A stretch of DNA of 64,000 nucleotides from Gamarada debralockiae (lineage: Eukaryota > Ascomycota > Leotiomycetes > Helotiales > Hyphodiscaceae). The notes under the pieces were generated by a model. That model was not told the origin of the DNA. It searched no databases and worked only from the letters and a program-made list of their open reading frames with translations. Of this stretch, positions 46,373-56,418 are shown in pieces. Each line of letters starts with the position of its first letter. Within the stretch, counting starts at the first letter, position 1. The position numbers were made by a program, and so were the translations under genes. The stretch lies in contig NXFV01000238.1 of the NCBI GenBank assembly GCA_002803225.1, positions 1 through 64,000 of the forward strand, given 5' to 3'.

Positions 46373-46764
46373 TCAGGGCCAAGTGGCAATTTTTGGAGCT
46401 TGGTTCAGTCAGCCAACGTCCACTTGATCGGACAAATCAGGCGACTATTGAAGCAATCCACGGGCGAACGTACTTTCCGATTTAGACGTAGTTACTGAGA
46501 AAGGAGGGCGCAATTGCTTTAATGAAGGTTTTGTTAGCGGCTCATTAGATCCAGGTAACTCGAGACTCCTTATTCAATCTATATACCGTTTGCTTATCAC
46601 AAACTAGATATACGGAATATTCTTGACTGTGAAGAGCTATTTGACTCTTATATCAGTGAAACCCATAGTAGTCCTGGTAACAGCTCTATTGGAGAGTACT
46701 TGCTTCTTATTAAGATCCAGGATACCAGTAGCTTAGAGAATAAGCTGTTCAGGAACTTAGGCCA
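46373..46764. other. Decayed repeat-like DNA
   Basis: The plus-strand sequence from about 46560 leads toward the chromodomain relic and may be the decayed retrotransposon body. Stops in all frames. Confidence 0.3.
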
Positions 46765-46970
46765 TCTGCTGTCGTCCTTGAGGATAACTAGTTCGAAGTT
46801 GAGCGAGTTATGGATGATCAGGTTGTCCCGGTTAGAAAAGGGAAGCGCAAGAAGATGATTACCTAATACTGGGTCAAGTAGAAGGATATCCAGAAGATGA
46901 CAATAGCTGGGTTAATGAGGTTGATATACATGAGGACCTCATTAAGGCCTATAGGGAGGCACAGAACTCA
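46765..46970 (+). pseudogene. Ty3/gypsy retrotransposon chromodomain relic
   Basis: The plus strand reads FEVERVMDDQVVPVRKGKRKK, then YWVK and, after a one-base frame change, EDDNSWVNEVDIHEDLIKAY. This is the pattern of the C-terminal chromodomain of fungal Ty3/gypsy integrases (FEVERIL...YLVKWKGYPxxxxSWEP). A TAA precedes the YWVK block and a TAG stands where the block normally has Trp (TGG to TAG). No long terminal repeats were found beside it, so this is an old fragment. Confidence 0.7.
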
Positions 46971-47982
46971 GCTTGAAACTATTGCTACTAGGGCTTTGAT
47001 GCACTCGTGGACCCTATATTCAATCTACCGATGAGGCCACCCTCTGGGCGTCATAGTATTCGATTCTAGGATTTCCAACTTTCATCACAGGTATCGCCAC
47101 AGCTGAGGTCTTGCTAGGCATCCGAAAGGAACCTCCGTTTAGGACGGAACGTCTCGGGAGTCCACCATGATGCGATTTTGTTTGGATCGAGGGATTGCAG
47201 CGGTAGAAGAACCAGACTGAATCTGTTGTAAGATTAGCTCTAGCGCTAAAAATAGATATGTCCGACCAACCCGTTCAGATAACTTCTTTGAATTCGTTCT
47301 GCACATCTCTGCAGCTGCTTGCGAACTGAAATTTCGTGAGTTCTCTTTGGTAGAGATCGTTTTGTCGTGGATATCGTTCAGACAAGCTCTGTCAAACGAG
47401 CAATACCTTCAACTACCTCTCTTTCACGTTGATTAGTATTACGACATATCACATTTAGGAGGTAGATGTCGAGAGGGGTTTTTAGATTCTTAACTTGAAA
47501 TTGCAACTTTCCCTCTGTCAGGATTCTACGGCATCCTATTGGTGCTTAGTCAGTCTACCCTATTATGCAGGGTACTGAACCCTTTGTTTCGGTACACGAT
47601 GATCATCATTGTACATTATCAATTCGATCAATTGAACCTGTTCTCAACCTTTATGAATATACCCTCATTCAACGTGATTTTATTAGCTCTAACCTGACCC
47701 CGATGCCCGGCGGCTGAAGTACAAGCCACCAGGGCAGATCGTAGGCGAATTGGGCCGGCATGACGTTCGTAAACTCGAAGTCGACTCTCTTCGCCCTTCT
47801 TGATGATGGTATCGATGCCGAGTTGTCGATGATGTTGCCGCCCTTCGTCAGCCATGATGATTGCTTTGCTTTTGCATTTCGCGCCAGCGTCTGTCAAGCG
47901 CCAGCGCGTGAGGGAGCCGAAACCTTAGATGTAAATCAAAATTGACGATGCGAACTCTCTTTTTTTAAATGACACAACAGCC
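46971..47982. other. Nothing recognised
   Basis: Degenerate sequence between the retrotransposon relic and the transcription-factor relic. Confidence 0.35.
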
Positions 47983-48601
47983 TCACCACCCTTGTGTTTG
48001 CATCCAATTCCGGTCTATCATGGTCCAGAACTGGTTCATGTCGACGTCCATTATGGTCTGTCCGAGTATGTCAGGGCAGCCCCGGACCCCGAATCTGTGT
48101 AGCACTGTCCTCCAGTGCCATGGCCACCGAAGTCCATTGGCATGGGCATTGGAGACTCGTCCAAGTTGATAGCCGCAGCGCCGTTGGGCAGCGCCATATT
48201 ACTGTGTTCTGAAGAATTTGACCTCGTCTGTGCTATCTTGTTTCTAATGTCCGACACAATGCGTGGTGGCTCCAGCCACTTGTCTTGTTGTCTGAATAAT
48301 GCTTCACGCACCTCCCAGGCCTGGGAGACAACTCGAGAGAAGACAACAAAAATAAGCTCGCCTTGTTTCGGATTCATGACGCAAGCCTCATAGTTATCGC
48401 TCATGGCATCCCAAGCCTTTCAGCGTGGTCCTGAGTAGGCCGCTCTCTCAGACCTTGAAAATTGTGAACATAGGCGAAGACGGGGAAGTCAAAGTTAATT
48501 AGCCAAAGGTAACCTTTGGTGAGAGGTGAAGCCATGAATGTCGTATCGCATTCGAGCATGCTCAGCGCATAGGAGAGAGCGGTGTCGCGCTGCGCATCCA
48601 C
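47983..48601 (-). pseudogene. C-terminal piece of a Zn2Cys6-type transcription factor, broken
   Basis: Minus-strand pieces: LTKGYLWLINFDFPVFAYVH, a frame change near 48415, then AWDAMSDNYEACVMNPK, VSQAWEVREALFRQQDKWLEPPRIV, a low-complexity part with PMPMPMDFGGHG, another frame change near 48052, then MDVDMNQFWTMIDRNWMQ and a stop at 47983. From memory this layout matches the variable C-terminus of fungal-specific transcription factors, which often end in a D-x-x-QF-W-x-x-x-D-W-x-W-like box. The Zn cluster and the regulatory domain are not in the window upstream, where the DNA is AT-rich and decayed. Confidence 0.5.
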
Positions 48602-48879
48602 CTTCTACACGGACGACGTCGAGTGTCTTGAATTGTTTATCTAGGAATTTCTAGTGCTAAGAAGATAGTTCTTATATCGATTATAGTCGATTATCTTTAT
48701 AATAAGGTTTAAAAGATCCAAATATTAGTATTGCGTATTTAGATTGCAATTACCGGCGACAAGATAAGCAGAAAATTGGCGACTTACCAGCGAGTGTATT
48801 AAAGCAATTAGTTGGGTGCCAACCTTCTCCACTAGGTACTATAGAGACTCTTTATAACTGCCACTCCATCGAGTCGACG

Positions 48880-49744
48880 TCCCCTCCTCACTCGTGGTCT
48901 ACATTGACACCGGCTCTCCTCCTACCCCAAACAAGCACCAAGAAGTCGCCTTCTTCATCCACGGCAACCCAGTCTTCTCCTGCCTCTGGCGCAACATAAT
49001 CCCCCACGTCAGTCCACACATCTGTTGCATCGCACCCGACCTAATCGGTTTTGGTTCCTCCGGCAAACCTCCATCCCTAACCACTTCACCGACCACGCCT
49101 CCTACCTCTCCACATTCATCTCCGTCGTCCTACCAACCCAAAAACTCATCCTAGTAGTCCAAGACTGGGGCTCAGCACTCAGATTCAACTGGGCCTATCA
49201 AAATCAAGAAAGGGTTACCGGCCTCGTATTCTCTAAATTCATACGTCCTTTCAAAACATGGGATGATTTCCGGGGTGAGCCTGGTCAAAGTCGGTTCAAG
49301 AAATTTTGAGATGAGGTAGAAAGAAAAGAACTCATTATGGAGAAAAATGCTTCTATTAAGGGTGTGAGACCAGGTGGTATGCTCCGAAAGTTAACTCAAG
49401 TCGAACATGATTTCTATCGGCACCTATCTCTTGATAAGGAGTCGAGAGAGCCGCTGTTTCGTTGGCCGAGGAGTTGCCGATTGAAGGGGAGCCAAAAGAT
49501 GTGTGGGAGATTGCGGAGAGATATCATGGTTAGTTGTTGGAGAGTGAGGTGCCGAAACTTTTCTTTTAGGCGAGGCCTGGGAGGTTAGTTACGGTGGAGA
49601 AGGCGAGGTGGTATTTGAACGGTTGAGGAATGTTAAGGGTATTTTTGTTGGGGAGGGGTTGCATTTTTTGGAGGAGGATCGTCCGCGGAAATTATGGGCT
49701 GAGATTGCAGGGTGGCTTCCTGAGGTGGGGCTTTTAATGGTCTG
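48880..49744 (+). pseudogene. Haloalkane-dehalogenase-like alpha/beta hydrolase, broken
   Basis: Pieces follow the alpha/beta-hydrolase order. VVYIDTG is followed by FIHGNPVFSCLWRNIIPHV (oxyanion HGNP motif) and CIAPDLIGFGSSGKP. After a frameshift near 49070, LILVVQDWGSALRFNWAYQN carries the nucleophile elbow with the Asp of haloalkane dehalogenases. Then FRGEPGQSRFKKF and a stop, MEKNASIKGVRPGG, VEHDFYRHLSLDKESREPLFRWPR. In other frames come VEKARWYL, then VKGIFVGEGLHFLEEDRPRKLWAEIAGWLPEVG (His motif). At least three frame changes and one stop: not functional. Confidence 0.7.
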
Positions 49745-49981
49745 AGGGGATATGGAGAAAAGAAATGTATTGTTGTGTATGGGAACTCTCAACTTGACTA
49801 GGTGTTTTATTGATCAACATAACTCATTCGAAAGATAATTCAACGTATTTGGTTCACCGAGCTTCAATTTTGCGACAATAACAAAAGGCAGAGTTTGTTT
49901 CTCATATTCGTTTACCACTCAGTATATCCATCGAGTTGAAGACTTCCTGCAGTGTTCTCATCCGTAGCGTTTGCAGATCTT

Positions 49982-50356
49982 CTAGTACCCACACTCAGGC
50001 AGACAAGAGTCTGTGTGATCGAGGTAGCCTCCTGGAGGCTGACAGTTGTTTGCGTAGACCTGTAATAGGTAAGTTCCATGACCTTAGCTGATGATACAGA
50101 ACATCTTACGTAGCAAAGGCCGTTCAGGCACATACAAACAGTCTGACCACACCCGGAATCGGGGTCTGCACTTTGAAGGGTGTCAGTGTTAGGTGCACAA
50201 AGCCAAGAAGGAAACTCGGCATGTGGAAAGAGCTTACAATGCATAGCAACCAGAATCACCTCTTGTGTTGAAGTAGTTGAGAGGATCGTGTGGGTCAGGT
50301 AGGGTGGCAGCAAAAGCTGTGGCGGCAAAGGCCAGGAGAGCGGCAAAGAACTTCAT
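49982..50356 (-). CDS. Small secreted cysteine-rich protein
   Basis: Model: complement(join(49982..50059,50110..50170,50238..50356)), 85 aa. A clear signal peptide (MKFFAALLAFAATAFAA) precedes a mature part of about 66 residues with eight cysteines spaced C-x9-C-x4-C-x-C-x4-C-x6-C-x12-C-x3-C. That would allow four disulfides. The introns are 67 and 50 nt, with GTAAG donors. No known family. Size, export signal and cysteine content fit an effector-like or antimicrobial peptide, but this is inference. The introns, placed without frame damage, argue for a live gene. Confidence 0.7.
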
Positions 50357-51397
50357 GATGGATGTTTGTTTTGTTGCTGAGAAGTGGAAGACCGTTTAAC
50401 GTTTACAGAGTTGGCATGAGGAAAAGAGAGACATTTACATTCTTTCAGCAATTGCCGCCTTAAGGAATCCGTTCTGCTGTTTGAGCTGACAGCCATGTAT
50501 CAGCAACACCATGGACATGCAGCTTCTTCTCTTGACTCATCTTTTTAGTCCTCACAGTGTCAGAAGGTCAAATCAGCAGCACAATAGTTGGCTCATGCAA
50601 GCAACCACTTCATGTAACTTCGCGGCACGAAGTAGTTGGTGTAACTAAAACCTGTAAAATGCTTTAGTTGTACGACTCACTCTTGCAAGCATGAGCCACC
50701 ATTGAGAAGTACTAGAGTCGGCGGATTTTGTCCTTCAAATGCGGCCGAATCACAAAGCAGAATGTTTTATTAGCCTATTAATCTGCAGCTCCTTAATGAC
50801 TGGATTTATTGGAACTAGGATCAATCACCCAGGTGATCATCTTTCAAGTAGTTTCGAGATATGTATACTTGGTTTCCAAGATCAATATTTGCACCAGTCA
50901 ATTCGGTCTTCGGTTTCCCCCACTTTGAATCGATACCAATACACATGATTCTAGTAAGAGCCAACTAAAAGACAGATTCTCAACTTGGGGTTATTTAACA
51001 TATATTTTTCAAATAACAATACTGGGGACCAAGTATGGTACCTTGTCGTATCCAGTGATACCCTGCTTTGGGACGAAGGTGTAGCACGACTCGCGGTGTT
51101 GGCTTTTCGGTCATAGGTCTAGTAACCGCCGGCCCATCATACCACAAGTCTAAAGCAAAGCAGCTGCAGCAGTTCACGAATATGCCCAGGTGCTTTTGCA
51201 GATGCCAGATAAGGTATGGTCTGTGTGAGCACTAATCCGGATCCAAGGCTAGGTAGGTCAAGGGATCTTGTTGGTTCGACACTTCGGATAGCGGAACATG
51301 GGATTGTTGGTTCGCGCCCGCATTTTCTCTGGATTATATCAAGGGCCTTGTGGGTTTTCGATGATTTGTGTATAGGGTTGTTCTTATATATATTATA
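50357..51397. other. Upstream region and spacer before the mitochondrial insert
   Basis: No supported gene. Base composition changes toward AT-rich at about 51390. Confidence 0.4.
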
Positions 51398-51469
51398 TGC
51401 GGATTAATGTAATAGTAACATAACTGGCCTCATGTCCAGCAAATAAAGGCGCAAATCCTTTGTCCGCAC
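51398..51469 (+). tRNA. tRNA-Met (CAT)-like, mitochondrial origin
   Basis: The acceptor stem TGCGGAT pairs with GTCCGCA and the D stem ATGT with ACAT. The anticodon loop contains TCATG but looks one base too long, perhaps decay after transfer. The 5' end resembles fungal mitochondrial initiator tRNA. Confidence 0.6.
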
Positions 51470-51499
51470 TTATTAATAAGTATATTTATTAATGTTTTC

Positions 51500-51572
51500 A
51501 AGGTTATAGCTTAATTGATAATGCAAGCTACTCATGACAGCTGAGATGAGTGTTCAATTCTCTCTGGCCTTA
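51500..51572 (+). tRNA. tRNA-Met (CAT)-like, mitochondrial origin
   Basis: The acceptor stem AAGGTTA pairs with TGGCCTT (two G-U pairs) and the anticodon loop is CTCATGA. Confidence 0.65.
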
Positions 51573-51594
51573 GTCGATATTACTTATTTATTAC

Positions 51595-51676
51595 ATCCGA
51601 GTGCTGAAACTGGTAGACGGGACGAACTTAACCTTCGTTGACTAATGTCGTGAAGGTTCAAGTCATTTCTTGGATA
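51595..51676 (+). tRNA. tRNA-Leu (TAA)-like, mitochondrial origin
   Basis: The acceptor stem ATCCGAG pairs with CTTGGAT. The anticodon stem ACGAA/TTCGT is perfect, the loop is CTTAACC, and there is a long variable arm as expected for Leu. Confidence 0.75.
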
Positions 51677-51785
51677 GATCATTAATATATTATGTGAAAT
51701 TTTTTTTATCTGTTTATACCTTGTATAAAAATGATATATTTTCATCCTTCTCAGGGGTTATATATAAAAGTTTGTATAAAAATTA

Positions 51786-51856
51786 TACGTGTTAGCTTAA
51801 TGGTAAAGCAAAGTATTTTGGACACTTGAATACAGGTTCAAGTCCCGTACACGTCT
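51786..51856 (+). tRNA. tRNA-like, anticodon reads TTG, mitochondrial origin
   Basis: Six of seven acceptor pairs form, the D stem GCTT/AAGC is perfect, and the loop is TTTTGGA. Read directly this is Gln, but the position between Leu and Ala is unexpected, so identity is uncertain. Confidence 0.5.
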
Positions 51857-51996
51857 ATTAAACTAAGATTAAATAATTCTAATACACCTTAATTTATACT
51901 GTATAAAATCTTATATTAGTTTAAATAGTATTATTCTAGTAGTGTAGAATAATGAGAGTTAGCGAAGTATAATTTATTACATGTACAAGTAAAATA

Positions 51997-52068
51997 GGGG
52001 ACATAGTTTAACTGGTAAAACTGTAATTTTGCATATTGTTATTTCAGGATCGAGTCTTGATGTCTCCA
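51997..52068 (+). tRNA. tRNA-Ala (TGC)-like, mitochondrial origin
   Basis: The acceptor GGGGACA pairs with TGTCTCC and the anticodon loop is TTTGCAT. Confidence 0.75.
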
Positions 52069-52094
52069 TTAATTTATAAAAATTAATTAATTAA

Positions 52095-52168
52095 GCTCGA
52101 GAAGCTCAACCTGGTAGAGCGGAACTCTGAAGACGTTTAGGTTGTAAGTTCAAATATTATCTCGAGCA
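52095..52168 (+). tRNA. tRNA-Phe (GAA)-like, mitochondrial origin
   Basis: A perfect seven-base-pair acceptor stem, GCTCGAG with CTCGAGC, and the anticodon loop CTGAAGA. Confidence 0.75.
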
Positions 52169-52324
52169 ATTATATTTTTAATATAAAGGTAATGATGGAA
52201 TTGTTAGATATGAATAGCTTAGGGCTATTTGATTTTTTATTTAATTTTGTCCGTTCAAGTCGGTATTACCTTACATTATGTTATAATAATATATTATATA
52301 CTAAATATATTTATAATGTATATA

Positions 52325-52398
52325 TATGTTGTAGACTAATCGGTAAGTCATAAATTTTTTGGTATTTATCATTGGGTGTTCGAATCACTCCAACATAA
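52325..52398 (+). tRNA. tRNA-Gln-like (probable TTG), mitochondrial origin
   Basis: The acceptor TATGTTG pairs with CAACATA, the D stem is GACT/AGTC and the anticodon stem TAAAT/ATTTA. The loop has eight bases because of a T run. One T less gives anticodon TTG. The place just before His fits Gln. Confidence 0.55.
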
Positions 52399-52423
52399 AA
52401 TTATAAATAAAAATATTTTTATA

Positions 52424-52496
52424 GGTGAATATAGTTCAATGGTAGAACAACTGTATGTGGCACAGCAAGTTTCCTTTCAAATCAGGGTATCCACCC
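52424..52496 (+). tRNA. tRNA-His (GTG)-like, mitochondrial origin
   Basis: The anticodon stem CTGT/ACAG has loop ATGTGGC. Six of seven acceptor pairs form. Confidence 0.7.
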
Positions 52497-52531
52497 TGAC
52501 TCGATGAAAATTTTTATTTGATTTTTGTTGA

Positions 52532-52603
52532 GCCAGGATAGTTTAATTGGTTAAAACATTAATTTCATGCATTAACATTGAGAGTTCGAATTCTCTCCTG
52601 GCC
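52532..52603 (+). tRNA. tRNA-Met (CAT)-like, mitochondrial origin
   Basis: The acceptor GCCAGGA pairs fully with TCCTGGC. The anticodon stem TTAAT/ATTAA has loop TTCATGC. Confidence 0.75.
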
Positions 52604-53359
52604 AAATATTAAATTACATTAATACTTTTTATTTTATTAAATGGTGGCAATATATTAACGAAGGTAGTAATTTACGAATCGAGTTCTGGTATGCGGAAAA
52701 GTGGTCTGGGAATGCAAGGGCCTCGTTGGTTCTCGACAATTCGGACGTAGGATTTTGCTAGTTTTGTGTGTAGCAAAAGATGCAACTTTCTGATCAGCAA
52801 GCTCTGCTTTTCCAAGTTCTCCAATGCTTCCCTGCGGCCCAGTCCACTCGCGAAAGTACCGCGAATCTCTACTTTTAGCTGTCATGTAGGCCAGCGGTGC
52901 GGTTCGTTTACTATCTTCCAGCTCTTACCGAGCACTCAGCAGACCCCCACCTACTATTCGCAATTATTTCCCATTGGGTAACACAATGCATTAACTAACA
53001 TCTCTAGCAGTACAGTGGCGCATCCTGTGCCGCACAACCAGGATTTCCATATCGGATGAAAAAATATGCAGGTTGCTTCCAAGCAGCGGTAATCGGGGAA
53101 TGGCTCACCTGCTTCCGTGCGTGGCATGTTGCAAGGGCCTGTCAGAAGCTTAACCCCACTACCTCATCGTACATCCTAATGCGGATCATGCGGCATCTTG
53201 CCGCGCCGCTGAACCGCACGTTGTGGCTGCATTGCATTTGAACGAAGGTCGGTCCACGCCCAACCTTCGCTCTGCCACCCATTCACTGTACACCGGCTCC
53301 ATTCCATTCCAAAGCACCCGCCTTCACCTTGTGACCTTAGCTTCAGTCTTACCGCCTCC
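52604..53359. other. End of the insert and promoter side of the F-box gene
   Basis: AT-rich to about 52660, then ordinary composition. No gene supported. Confidence 0.4.
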
Positions 53360-54841
53360 ATGTCACCGAGTTTAGAGCAGTTTCCCAATGAGGTCTTTGA
53401 GACTATCGTCGGTATGCTGGCCCTCAGTGACATTTGCACTCTCCGGCTGTGCAACCGGACCCTAGCCACGAAAACGACACAGGATCATTTCAAATCTTAT
53501 TTTCACTCGAAGCATGTCGATGTTACGGGCAGCTCTCTTCGGGCATTCGTCAATGCAACGCAACCTGGCAGGCTAGGATGCCTCATCCAGCAACTGGTGT
53601 TGGTCGGTGTGGTAAACAACACACAGGCACTTGAGGCTATCCTCGGGGAGAGGTACAGTTCAGAAGAGGAGTCGGAGTCGGATGGGGAAGCGGAGAAGGA
53701 AGCTAGAGCTGAACGGGACCTTGAAATCCTTGAGCAGCGACAGACGGATTATAAGGAATTGCACGAATCTGGAACGGATGTGAGTTTGCTTAGCGAAGCG
53801 TTTAGCAATATTGCGACAAATAGCAAGACTGGAAAGCTACTCTCGCTATCCTTGGAAGTGGTAGGATATCGCGAAAATGCCGAGCGGAGACTCCATCCTC
53901 TTGCTAGTGGGGGCTGGAGGTTTATCTGGAAGTCTGCTGCCGACACATATCATACAGCAATGCGCGCTTTAGCAGCAAGCAAACTTCCTATTGAGAAGCT
54001 CAATATATTCAACGACCGTCGGTTGCAGCGCTGCAGCCTGGGTTGTAATGAACTTGGTCGTATCGATATCGACGATGGACTCGCCATCTCGCTTGCTTCC
54101 TTAAAGTCGCTATCAGTCAGCCTCTCAGACAGAATTATCTTCCAGTCAATAGAAGACGCTGAACGATCGTGTGACCCGGATGAGGAGAGAGATTGGGATA
54201 CACCTGATCATAACAGAGATAGGGATGAGATCCAAGCAGAAGCGGAAGATGAGGGCAACTTTATTGGCCTTGCGAAGCTTTTACAGCTTTGCAGCCAACT
54301 GGAAGACGTGGAAATACATCATTATCGCCTCCGTTCCGGCTTTCTTGGAACTCCGGATCTGCATCTTGAAAGATTGTTGCAGCGTGCAGCCGAAGCGGAG
54401 ACGTTGCCAAAGTTGAAGCGGCTGGAACTTCGCGGGGTTTATGTCAGAGAACAAGATCTACTTGCGTTCATTCAGCGGACAGGTGTGCGTAAGTTATTTA
54501 TGTATTGTGTGATTATGTATGGAGGAACATTCAGATCCATCTTCGACTACTGCACTAGCGACGCTGCTGGCATGGAGGAATTGTACTTTCACAAACTGCT
54601 TGAAGAGGGGCGATCCTTTTCTTTTGAAGGACTTGGAGCTTCCCATTCCCAGCCGCCCTTGATTGGAGCTGATCCAGGCCCTAGAGGTGACACACTACAG
54701 CGGGAGGGCGATGAGGTCAAGAAGCAGATCATTTATGGTTTTGGGGGAGGTGGTGTCCGTGAACTGTCATCTCCTCAACAGATGGAAAGGATACGGCAGG
54801 GGTACAGAGAGTATGGACCGCCTAACAAGGGAGTGGCTTAG
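53360..54841 (+). CDS. F-box protein
   Basis: An uninterrupted frame of 493 aa with ATG at 53360. The N-terminus EQFPNEVFETIVGMLALSDICTLRLCNRTLA is a typical F-box, which binds Skp1 in SCF ubiquitin ligases. An acidic linker (SSEEESESDGEAEKEARAERD) near residue 100 is followed by Leu-rich segments (LAISLASLKSLSVSLSD, LPKLKRLELRGVYV), as in fungal F-box proteins with irregular leucine-rich repeats for substrate binding. The C-terminus is Gly/Pro-rich. No introns and no sign of damage. The substrate is unknown. Confidence 0.85.
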   Translation: MSPSLEQFPNEVFETIVGMLALSDICTLRLCNRTLATKTTQDHFKSYFHSKHVDVTGSSLRAFVNATQPGRLGCLIQQLVLVGVVNNTQALEAILGERYSSEEESESDGEAEKEARAERDLEILEQRQTDYKELHESGTDVSLLSEAFSNIATNSKTGKLLSLSLEVVGYRENAERRLHPLASGGWRFIWKSAADTYHTAMRALAASKLPIEKLNIFNDRRLQRCSLGCNELGRIDIDDGLAISLASLKSLSVSLSDRIIFQSIEDAERSCDPDEERDWDTPDHNRDRDEIQAEAEDEGNFIGLAKLLQLCSQLEDVEIHHYRLRSGFLGTPDLHLERLLQRAAEAETLPKLKRLELRGVYVREQDLLAFIQRTGVRKLFMYCVIMYGGTFRSIFDYCTSDAAGMEELYFHKLLEEGRSFSFEGLGASHSQPPLIGADPGPRGDTLQREGDEVKKQIIYGFGGGGVRELSSPQQMERIRQGYREYGPPNKGVA

Positions 54842-55255
54842 CTTCTACAAAGTCCCTCAAGTTTATTTTGCCATGAGATGTGTATGTTTAGCTGACTGGC
54901 CATTTTACTTGTTGATTTACATCGTTTCCATAGACAGTTACAGCGAGACGAGTCTCACTGTCAAAGTTTCACTTGCAAACAGTCCACAACATTAGTAGCG
55001 GAGAGAATCCCAAAGTTCCAAGGATAAGTACAATTTACCAAGAGAGTTGAAAGTAAACAACAGGCATTGATGCATTGAAAGTGAAGTGACAAGGGACAGA
55101 GCATAACTTATCGACTCCGGTTTGACTTTTGAGTAAACAAAGTGTAATCGATAAGTGAGGCATCGTAGAACGGATAGATAATTAAGCAGGTGTAGTAGTG
55201 GGAGTGAGATTGGACTCAAAAAGTACGTTTCACTTCGTTGCTCTTCTATCTACCG
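54842..55255. other. Convergent 3' ends, nothing recognised
   Basis: Spacer between the F-box gene and the secreted-protein gene. Confidence 0.4.
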
Positions 55256-56418
55256 CTATATAACTACTTGACCTAGGCCGGTACCATTCTCATTCGCTGC
55301 CTCGAACCAAAGTCGCCAATTCGGATTCCCATTACCATCTGCATTTGGGTCATACTGAAATAATGCAACCCCCTGGAAACCAAATTCATATGGGTTCGCT
55401 TGTGCAGCAGGATCAGGATTTGTGTTCGTCCAATAATTGTAGAACTGAAGGCCAATGCCAGGTATGCGTTGTTTCAAAACTGCTACTCTGCCGAATTGTG
55501 AGATTAAATTTCAACGAATGTACGGGGCGGATTCAAGAGGGAATCTTACATCTGCTGAATCTCGGCAGGATGCTCCTGTGAATTTGGATTGTCGACTGTA
55601 GCGCGAGCGCGGGGTGTCATGATAAACCCCCAGGTGTTGTCGTGGTTTCCCCCGTTGAAAAGAGTTGGATCGAGGGCGGGACCATCTGCGAGGGGTGTTG
55701 GAAGCCCGTTGCCAGAGATGAGATTGATGACTGGTTGAATACCCAAACCCGAACGGCCTCCTCGGGGATTCGGACCAGTCGCGAAGTGGATATCCTCCCA
55801 GAAATGGCACTGGTGTAATGAGTGTCAGAGGATGGCATAGTACTAGGACGGATAATGGATGGATACACCTTACCATGTACACGGCGCGAGAAGATACGAC
55901 GCATAGAATGGTACAGCCCGTGAGTGCTGTGCGCCCCATTCCAATTATACTGCTAATACGAGCCGGAAAATTGATGAACGGGGCCTGGATGCAGAAGCTG
56001 GGACAATAGTCATCGCCAACGTATGTTGGGACCAAAGTTGCCGCGGTTTTTCGCTCGGCTGCTGCTTCGAGGTAGTTCGATATATCCGTTGATCCCTCAG
56101 GGAACGTGAACGTCCGCTTGGCGAGGTCCAGGGATCGTTTGAATTCGTTCGGATTGGAAGCGATGGGGATAGTGCAAAGGCCGCCACCACACTGGGTAGG
56201 ACTACACTGCGGAGCATTGCAATTGCCTTCGGAGTTCTGCCTCTTTTTGAGGTCTGCATAGCGCCAACTATGGTCGTGTCAGTTGGTGTAGTTCAGGGTG
56301 ATTCTACCACGTACTCAGGTTGAGTGTCCAAGAAGGAATATTCTGATACGTAGGCGTTGCAGAGATTCCCGATGAATAGGGCGAATGTAGTGAAAATGCT
56401 CAAGTTGAGAGGGAGCAT
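55256..56418 (-). CDS. Secreted protein of unknown function
   Basis: Model: complement(join(55256..55487,55550..55809,55874..56267,56315..56418)), 329 aa. Introns are 47, 64 and 62 nt; the last acceptor was chosen because only it keeps the C-terminal frame. A signal peptide (MLPLNLSIFTTFALFIGNLCNA) is followed by a short cysteine cluster (NCNAPQCSPTQCGGGLC), FTFPEGSTDISNYLEAA, TALTGCTILCVVSSRAVYMCHFWED and a C-terminal domain with GLQFYNYWTNTNPDP and FQGVALFQYDPNA. The GCTILCVVSSRAVYMxHFWE block recalls a conserved fungal extracellular family that I cannot name. Intact and probably exported. Confidence 0.75.

Larger units (their letters stand above)
51398..52603 (+). other. Nuclear copy of mitochondrial DNA (NUMT): tRNA cluster
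   Basis: A very AT-rich 1.2-kb block, unlike its flanks, holds nine tRNA-like sequences on the plus strand, separated by AT-rich spacers. Read by anticodon the order is Met, Met, Leu(TAA), TTG-type, Ala(TGC), Phe(GAA), probable Gln, His(GTG), Met. The M-M-L-A-F...Q-H-M order recalls the tRNA block beside the large rRNA gene in mitochondrial genomes of Pezizomycotina. Most acceptor stems pair fully, so the insertion seems recent. Exact edges are not visible. A chimeric assembly is the alternative. Confidence 0.82.

Noticed and set aside
51230..51330. Nuclear tRNA suspected from a GGTTCGCGCCC box
   Set aside because: I could not pair an acceptor stem or find an A box at the right distance.
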